This document shows, piece after piece, positions 56,600 to 64,000 of a stretch of DNA of 64,000 nucleotides (positions within the stretch are counted from its first letter, which is position 1; the number at the start of each line of letters is the position of its first letter). The notes beneath the pieces are model-generated. The model saw only the letters and a program-made list of their open reading frames with translations, searched no databases and was not told the origin of the DNA. The translations under genes were made by a program, and so were the position numbers. The stretch comes from Scilla litardierei (lineage: Eukaryota > Streptophyta > Magnoliopsida > Asparagales > Asparagaceae): contig CM061139.1 of the NCBI GenBank assembly GCA_030789695.1, forward strand, positions 6,773,878 through 6,837,877. The letters run 5' to 3'.

Positions 56600-59500
56600 T
56601 AATGTTTTATCTTTCAGGTACCTAAAGAGGAAAGATGGATTTTGGATAGTGGATGTTCAAAACATATGACGAGAAATGTCAACTTGCTTTCAACCGTTAA
56701 ATATAAAGATGGAGGCACAGTTACCTTTGGTGACAACAACAAAGGCAAAATCTTAGGCACTGGAACAGTTGGCAATACAAATCAGCCTATCATTGAGAAT
56801 GTTCTCTTGGTTGACGTTTTGAAACACAATTTGATTTCCATTAGTCAGTTAAGCGATAAAAATTATAAAATAGTATTTGAACAAAATGATTGCATTATTT
56901 ATGATTCTGATATGTCATCTGTTTTATTCCGTGGTAAGTGTAAGAATAACATTTATATCTTATGCATGTCTGTTATCATTCATAATCATTGTTTAATGAT
57001 TACATCAGATGATACACTTTTATGGCATAAACGTTTTGGACACACTAATTTCAAAAATCTAGCATATATTTCAAAACACAAGTTAGTAAATAGAATGCCA
57101 AATATTTCTTTCAAACACAAACATTTCTGTGATGCTTGTCAGCAAGGAAAAATGCACAAATCTTCTTTTAAATCAAAGGATGTTATCTCAACAAAGAGAC
57201 CATTAGAACTCCTACACTTGGATTTGTTTGGTCCTTCAAGAGTAGCTTCTTTGAATAGAAGTATATACGCATTTGTCATTGCTGATGATTATTCAAGATA
57301 CACTTGGGTTATATTCTTACAAAACAAGAATGATGCGTTTGAAGAATATTCAATATTTTGTAAAAAGATACAAAATATCAAATCCTCTAACGTTGTCACT
57401 ATTCGTAGTGATCATGGAGGAGAATTTGAAAATGAATCTTTTACTAAGTTTTGTAATGAAAATGGCATTACTCACAATTTTTCTTTTCCTCGTGCTCCTC
57501 CTCAGAATGGAGTAGTAGAAAGGAAAAATAGAACTTTACAAGAATGTGCAAGAACAATGCTTTGTGATAGTAAATTACAAAAATATTTTTGGGCAGAAGC
57601 TGTCGCAACTGCTTGTTACATTATGAATAAAGTTCTTATAAGGCCATTGCTTAATAAAACTTGTTTTGAATTATTCTTTAATCGCATTCCTCGTGTATCA
57701 TATTTTAAAGTGTTTGGATGTAAATGTTTCATTCTTAATACTAAAGATGCACTTGATAAATTTGATTCAAAATCTGATGAATGTATTTTTGTTGGATACT
57801 CAACACGTAGCAAAGCCTACAGAGTATATAACAAAAGAACTTCAACAGTTGAAGAATCACTACATGTCATCTTTGACGAGAACCCCTCATCTATTTCTCC
57901 CATCATTGATGATGAAGAGAATATACTATCTTTATCTAATTCTTTAGATAATATTAAATTTGATGAAATCGATGCTACTAAACCTTCTGTTGAGTCCATT
58001 TCAGATAATACAGATCTTCCTAAGGCATTTACACAAGTTCTAAATCATCCATCAGAATTAATCATTGGAGATATTACAGATGGAGTGAGAACTCATTGTC
58101 AAATAGAACAAATGGTGCATTGTGCTTTCCTTTCAACCATTGAACCAAAGAACATCAAAAATGCATGTGAAGACAGTTCATGGATTATTGCTATGCAGGA
58201 AGAATTCAATCAATTTCAACGGAATGATATTTGGGAATTAGTTCCCAGACGATCAGATCATTCAATTATTGGTACCAAGTGGGTATTCAAAAATAAATTA
58301 GATGAATCTGGTCAGGTAATTAGAAACAAGGCACGATTGGTTGCACAAGGTTATAATCAAGAAGAAGGTATTGATTATGATGAAATCTATGCACCAGTTG
58401 CACGTCTTGAGTCTATTAGAATGTTGTTATCATTTGCTCGTTTTTAAAATTTTTAAGTTATTTCAAATGGATCTATAAAGTGCTTTTTAAAATGGTTTTC
58501 TTAAAGAAGAAGTTTATGTAGAACAACCTCCAGGTTTTATTCATGAAAATTTAGAAAATCATGTTTTCAAATTGAAGAAAGCTTTATATGGTCTCAAACA
58601 AGCACCTCGTGCTTGGTATGAAAGACTTAAAAGATATCTTTTAAATTCTGGTTATTCTATTGGTAAAATAGATTCCACTTTATTTATTAAGAACATAAAA
58701 TCTGACATAATCATTATTCAAATATACGTTGATGATATTATTTTTGGTTCTACTAATGAATCTCTTTGTCAAGATTTTTCTAAGATTATGCAGAAAGAAT
58801 TTGAGATGAGTCATATGGGTGAACTCAATTACTTCCTCGGTCTTCAAATCAACCAATTGAAGGAAGGAATCTTCATTCACCAAAGCAAGTATTCTAAAGA
58901 ACTTATCAAGCGTTTTGGTTTAGAAAGTTCTGCAGAAAAACGTACTCCAATGAGTACATCTACTTCTCTCGACAAAGATTTAAATGGTAAGAGTGTTGAT
59001 CAACGTCTTTACAGAGGTATGATTGGCTCTTTACTTTATCTAACTGCTAGTAGACCAGACATTTTGTTTTCAGTATGTTGATGTGCACGTTTTCAGGCAG
59101 ATCCTAAGGTTTCACATCTAACTGTCGTAAAAAGGATTATTAGATATGTTAAGCACACTTCTGATTTTGGTTTATTTTACCCCAAGTCAAGTACATTTGA
59201 TTTATTATCATATAGTGATGCAGACTTTGCTGGTTGCAAATCAGATCGTAAAAGTACCAGTGGTACATGTCACTTTTTAGGACATGCTTTAGTTTCTTGG
59301 TTTAACAAAAAGCAAAATTCTGTTTCATTATCTACAACCAAGGCAGAATATATTACTGCTGGTTTAGCATGTGCTCAAATTTTATGGATGAAACAAACTA
59401 TTTCAGACTATGGTATTGATTGCTTTACTTGCCGTATTATGTGTGATAATAATAGTGCTATTAATCTTTCTAAAAATCTAGTGCATCATTCTCGTACAAA

Positions 59501-59640
59501 ACATATCGATGTACGTCATCATTTTCTAGATGATCATGTTCAGAAAGGAGATATTGTTCTTAAATTTATATTTACTGAACATTAGACTGCTGATATTTTG
59601 ACTAAACCTTTGAAAGAAGATACTTTTATTAAGCTTTGAA
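56600..59640 (+). pseudogene. pol: Element F pol: protease, integrase, RT, RNase H
   Basis: The protease motif [12 protein letters not shown] lies at about 56638, in a frame cut off from gag. The open segment 56642-58447 carries GAG-pre-integrase ([10 protein letters not shown] ... CDACQQGK) and the integrase core ([32 protein letters not shown]). It also holds the RT start ([15 protein letters not shown]). A frame change near 58450 is followed by 58572-59081 with intact IYVDDIIFG. After a stop at 59079-59081 the same frame gives RNase H (YSDADFAGCKSDRKSTSG, STTKAEY) and, past another stop at 59583, TADILTKPLKED. The domain order is typical of Ty1/copia. The catalytic boxes look normal, but the frame is broken at least four times. 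Confidence 0.92.
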
Positions 59641-60220
59641 GAAATTTGGGGACTATTAGTGAATCCGACTTATGAAACTTTCTTAAAATATTTTTTAGAA
59701 TTTTTCTCAAATTTTTTCAAATTTTTTGGCTATTTTTTTGAAATTAGTCGACCAATATACAAATATTGGTCGCCAATTGACGAATTTTTTTAATTTTTCG
59801 GTAACTGCTTCGTCTTCCCGCTTATTTTCGTTAACTGTTCCCTCCACTTTTTCCTTCTCAAACAGAACCCATCCTTTCGTTTTTCAAAATTTGTTCAGTT
59901 TTCCCAACTGCTCTGCCGATTGGAAATATTTCTGTTCCCAAAACATCCCTTAACCGATTTTTTTCTCCCTATCTAATTCTTCTCATACCTAGGGAACTTC
60001 ATCTCCCAAAATATCTCCCAAGGCCCTCCTCTCTCTTTTCCCGAAGCGTCATTCCCCCCCCAAATTCCCCAGACCCGCGCCCTTCCCAAATCACCGACAC
60101 CCTACCGCCGATTTCGACGGCTCTGCCCCGAATTTTCTCCGGCGACACCCCAATATCGACAGCCCTTCGCCGATTTTCCCATCAAACCCATCGATCAGCC
60201 ATCCTCCGCCCTCAAATCCT
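59641..60220 (+). other. Element F spacer between pol and env-like region
   Basis: This is T-rich sequence, then C-rich sequence. It includes a degenerate TAGTCGACCAAT near 59746 and TATTGGTCGCC near 59765, related to the palindromes in the F LTR. No gene is supported. Confidence 0.6.
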
Positions 60221-61458
60221 ATGGATCCCCGTTATCTCGACTTCGTCGCCACGGCCTCTCCCGTCCGATTCCGTTCACCGGCGGCCGTCCAGACGTGTTG
60301 CAACCTGGAAAATCTGCCCTTTACTCCCAAATGCCATGTCGACTTCAACGACCATGGCTTCTCAAGGATCTTCGGCCCTCTTCACTCCACCGGCCTCGTC
60401 GCTCTTTGGTCAACTGCCAACCGAACGCCATACTTCCCTTCTCTCGTTCGTGAATTCTACGCGAATTTGGATTCATCGAAGAGGGATTGTATGCTCTCCT
60501 TAACCACTATCGTTAATGGCTTTTATTTTTGTCTCGCTGGCCCAATACTCTCCCTGATCTTGAATCTACCCTCTACCCATATTCAACCTCTTCCTGAAGC
60601 CATATCTGACCCAGCCATTAAGCAACTCCTTTCCCCGATTTCCGCCCAAAGAGATCGGTCGCTACTCTTTATCTGCCAGCTCGCATGATGGTTAAGATCA
60701 TCTTGTTCAATCTCGCCCCAAAAACTGGATCCCTCAATTACGTCGGTTCTAAAACAGCCCGATATTTGTATTCTTTGATGGGAGAACTTCCCATCGACTG
60801 GGGTTCAGTTTTTATCGACTCTCTAGCCAAACCGATCCGCTCCCATATTTTTTTGCTTTCCCTAATCACCAGGATCTTAGAAGCATTTCAAATTCCCTTT
60901 GCCAATTCGGTTCAGATCTTTAATCCAATCGATTTCAATTTCGAGACCCTCACTCATATGCAGCTTGTCCTTTCCGACCATTCCGATCATGCAGATGATG
61001 ATGATGCTTCCCACCATGACACCTCTCCCCACCCGTCGCACCCTACTCCTGGCTCCACTTCCCGCTCTCCCAGGACCCGTTCTTCATCTCGTACCCGTGG
61101 TCGTATTCCAACTCGCAATCATTATTCACGCTCAGATGCTTCCCCTAGTACTCCCGTTACCCCTACTTCAGCCCATGGTGATCTTGATTTAGTTGGTGAA
61201 ATCCGTGCTCTTAGGCATTCTGTTACTCGGGGTTTTGTTGATTTACGCAACGAGATGCACGATGGTTTTCAAGGCATCCAATCTCACCTTAGTGCTAGCG
61301 ATACGACTATGCAGGAGCACAACAAAATGATGGATGCGCAACAAGTTGCAGTCGCCACACTTTCAACTCATTTCGAGTCTCTTACCTTCCGTGTCCTTCG
61401 TCCCTCATCCAACGTTGCGGCCTCGCCTTCTCAGCCTGGGCCATCCAATCGACCATAA
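60221..61458 (+). pseudogene. Element F env-like ORF of Sirevirus type, one frameshift
   Basis: Two overlapping frames (60221-60688 and 60685-61458) join by one indel near 60670 into a protein of about 410 residues. The first part has LVREFYANLDSSKR, typical of Sirevirus env-like and related plant transposon proteins. The second has a hydrophobic stretch (SHIFLLSLITRIL), an acidic His/Asp run, a Ser/Arg/Pro-rich middle and a helical C-terminus. Position between pol and the 3' LTR is as in SIRE1-type elements. Envelope activity is not established for this class, and I see no obvious signal peptide. Confidence 0.75.
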
Positions 61459-61513
61459 CTCTTCCTTGCCATTGGTTTCTTTGGCCTAGGATGGTTGTTG
61501 TTGGTACTTCAGG

Positions 61514-64000
61514 TGTAATACCCCGTATCCCTATATACGTATATATGTAGGTATTTTTGGGCGTAGATAAGTGCGTATGATTTTTGGGGAGTATGCCCGT
61601 ATTTTTCTTTAATTATTTTGGTGTAGGAATTTATTTTAAAATATTTTAAACTCATTACTTGAATTTAGTATATGAGAGTATTTGGAGAAATACATGTATT
61701 TGGAGTGTATGAAGTATTTCTTCATGTATTTTTAATTTCTTAAAATACAAAATACACATTTTTCTTACCATGACAACACATCCTATTATGTGTCATATTG
61801 TTAGTTAATTAGAGAACACATGGCAAAAATCTTTACTAAATGGATGGTGGAGAGGATTTTAGGGATTCCTAAAAACTAGGCATGGAAAACAAAATACAAA
61901 AAAATTCAAGAAAACCCTCATTTTTCTCTCCCTCACCCCCCAAAATTCTGGTCAAAATTCCTCCTCCCCTTTCTCCCCTCTTGTACCACCCCTTCCTCCT
62001 CCATCACCACCAATTACTCCTCCCCTTCCACCACCAATGACCCCTCATCATTCCAACATCTAAAATTAGTCCAAATTAGCCCCAAAACCCTACCTTTTGG
62101 AGATCAATTGGAGCTTGGAGAAGGAGGATATGTGTCTCTCCATCAAGGACTAAGAAGGGCCAACGAAATATTTTGGATGACTTTTGCAAGGTATAAATTC
62201 CTTTCACCTAGGTAGAATTTAGTTTTAGGAAGAGAATTGAATTAACTTTCATGAAACACCTTTGTTCTTCATGCTGAAATTTGATCTAGAAAAACTGAAA
62301 CTTTGACTAAGTGCTAGGGTTAATTGGCTAATGGGAATGCTTTGAGAATTTTATATGTTGGGTATCTCATTGTTATGAACAACTTTCATTTAGATCATTT
62401 TTCCAAATTCTAGCCGTATGATTTTATAAAAATTTGGATATGCAAACTGGTGTTTCAATCAAAACTGTTCTGAAATTCCAGTATTTTTATTCTCTGTTAA
62501 ACTGAGAATATCTCCCAACATAGATGAAAGAAAAATAGGAAACAAAAATATGTTACTCATATTGTAGTCCTTAATAACTTTCACGTTTACAAGTTTTGCA
62601 AATTCGGACTGAAAGCTAGGGTAAAAACTCAGTTTCTAAAACTGGTCTGTTTTTAGACAGTTTTGACACCTTTCAGTAAAACGAGTAGAACTCCATGCAC
62701 ACTTTATAAAATATTATGATCTTGATACCGTTGGAAAGCTGACTTCAAGATATTCAACCCATAATTTTTTTAGATTTTAATTCTGTCTGTAACTTGTAGA
62801 AAAATGGACTTGAACTGAACTCAGTTTCTGGTTCAGAATGCTGAAATTATACCTGTTAGAAGAAAATCCACCATAAATCACATATGTCAACTGAGCTTAT
62901 TAAAATTGTTCAGTGAAAGGAAAACACCCATATCTACAACTTTTGTGAAGGGACCAGACACCAATTCTGACTGTAGATAGGCTAAAAGTGATATTCTTTC
63001 TGCTGTAACAGTTTTGACAGATTCATATGCTAATTTTGCTTAGTACTTATCATGGTGTAGTTTTGTTTGAAGTTAAGTTTGTTTGTGCTAATCATGTTCT
63101 CAATGACATGCTCTTGATACATGTAGTTATGCAGATGGTTCATGAAATATTCGTTATGTCAATAATATTTAAGTTCAATTTGTTTATGCTTTCACATTAG
63201 TATGTTCATAACGATGAGTTTGTGATGATATTCCATGCAATTCTTTAATTGAGATGATGATGATGATGATGATGATGATGATATTGTTAAAAGTTGGTTA
63301 AAGCGGTATTCAAGTCCGCTAGATGATTCGTTGACAAACGAAGTAATATCTTGAAAACTGAGAGTGAGAATGAGGAATGTATCAGTCCTCCTAAAGGAGG
63401 GTGACACGGGTTTGGGGGAAAACGGGTAAACTTTAAGAGTTAAGGAGCAGACATATGATATGAATTCTCACCCGCTGTATCACTCCCAGAAGGGCGAGTT
63501 GAAAGGGTTGGAAAGGCCGCTGGTGTACTCGTGATGCATTATGACGGTAATTGATGGTTTGCTCCGTTTGTCCGACAGAAAAACCGAGTTTGTCTCACTC
63601 ACATACCTTGTTCCGTTCGGGTACGGAGAGTTACGAGAGGCCACTCCAGTGCTCGTGTCGCTGGTTGTGGTACCACTTTTTCACCCACCCTAGGTGAAGT
63701 CCGCCTCCTTAGCGTTCTACGGTTTACACGGGTTCCAAATATGTGAATCAACAACTTATAGTAGTTGTCTTTAATTTATATATGTTGTTATCTCATGTCT
63801 CCTTATTTTTGTTTACTTTAATTCTATTGTCCCATGGTAACATGTTCTTACGCTTCCTTTCAATAGCTGCATTTCGTAATATGGTTTCATATGCATGTTT
63901 CTGCACGTTCTCATAACTAGGTTCGCATGTTGGAATGTGATTACTTTTACGCACCATGAACCTTACTTGTTAGACTACCCTCCCTAGATAGACAAACTAG
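61514..64000 (+). mobile_element. Element G: start of a long LTR, runs off the window
   Basis: TGTAATACCCCG begins abruptly at 61514 inside F. The following 2.5 kb has no coding potential and aligns in places with the reversed LTR of H (for example CCTCCTAAAGGAGGGTG at about 63388), so it is a related LTR in the opposite orientation. A GAT microsatellite lies at 63253-63283. The right end, internal region and target duplication are beyond the window, so solo LTR and full element cannot be told apart. Confidence 0.65.
63253..63283. repeat. (GAT)n microsatellite
   Basis: About ten GAT units within element G LTR sequence. Confidence 0.92.

Larger units (their letters stand above)
53450..61513 (+). 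mobile_element. Element F: degenerate Sirevirus with env-like ORF
   Basis: F starts TGTTGAAATTTC, typical of Sirevirus LTRs. It has a 5' LTR of about 1.35 kb, a primer site, gag with zinc knuckle and GLGY motif, pol in copia order (protease, integrase, RT, RNase H), then an env-like region. Its 3' part is interrupted by G at 61514 and its 3' LTR lies outside the window. Many stops and frame changes show that it is inactive and old. Confidence 0.88.

Overview
This window is plant nuclear DNA, almost certainly from an angiosperm with a large repeat fraction. It consists of stacked transposable elements. I see no intact host gene, tRNA or rRNA. The plant origin rests on Ty1/copia elements primed by initiator tRNA-Met, a Sirevirus with an env-like ORF, an Athila-like Ty3/gypsy family, a Helitron carrying exons of plant-type DNA topoisomerase II, and long AT microsatellites. 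The species cannot be read from this sequence.

The nesting can be reconstructed from 5-bp target duplications and LTR pairs. The substrate is a minus-strand LTR element, H (3' LTR piece 24079-24710 plus 36403-36409, internal remnants 36410-36788 and 50464-51398, 5' LTR 51399-53449). Element A, a Sirevirus-like gag-only element (1-5601 plus 23614-24078), sits at the left edge of H. A's 3' LTR was split by copia element B (5602-23613, duplication gatct). B's gag was then split by D, a minus-strand LTR-only insertion (8619-10845, duplication ccgtt). B's reverse transcriptase region was split by its own close relative C (13333-21315, duplication cattg). LTR divergence counted by eye falls in the same order: A about 5%, B about 3%, C about 0.7%. 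H also carries Athila-like element E (24716-36397, duplication agggt), a minus-strand Helitron (36869 to about 48160), a foldback element (48243-48612), a lone LTR (48717-50463) and degenerate Sirevirus F (53450-61513). F is itself interrupted by the start of an LTR, G (61514 to window end).

C is the youngest and best preserved. It has a complete gag-protease-integrase-RT-RNase H frame broken by one UGA, an intact YVDD box and matching LTRs. B is its older, disrupted sibling. Both have a leader of about 1.6 kb with tandem hairpins next to the primer site and GGCC-rich arrays. A consensus splice donor in the LTR and an acceptor just before the gag ATG would remove about 1.7 kb of this leader. 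E kept gag, protease and an env-like ORF but lost RT, RNase H and integrase. Its LTRs, and a region inside the element, carry arrays of the palindrome CACTCGGCCGAGTG upstream of TATA-like boxes, which suggests a duplicated promoter module driving the env-like ORF.

The most informative single find is the Helitron. It has a CTAG-ended 3' terminus with a perfect hairpin, a helicase remnant near that end, and intron-bearing topoisomerase II exons captured in the same orientation. All calls come from reading the sequence. Lineage names are by motif, and no database search was run.
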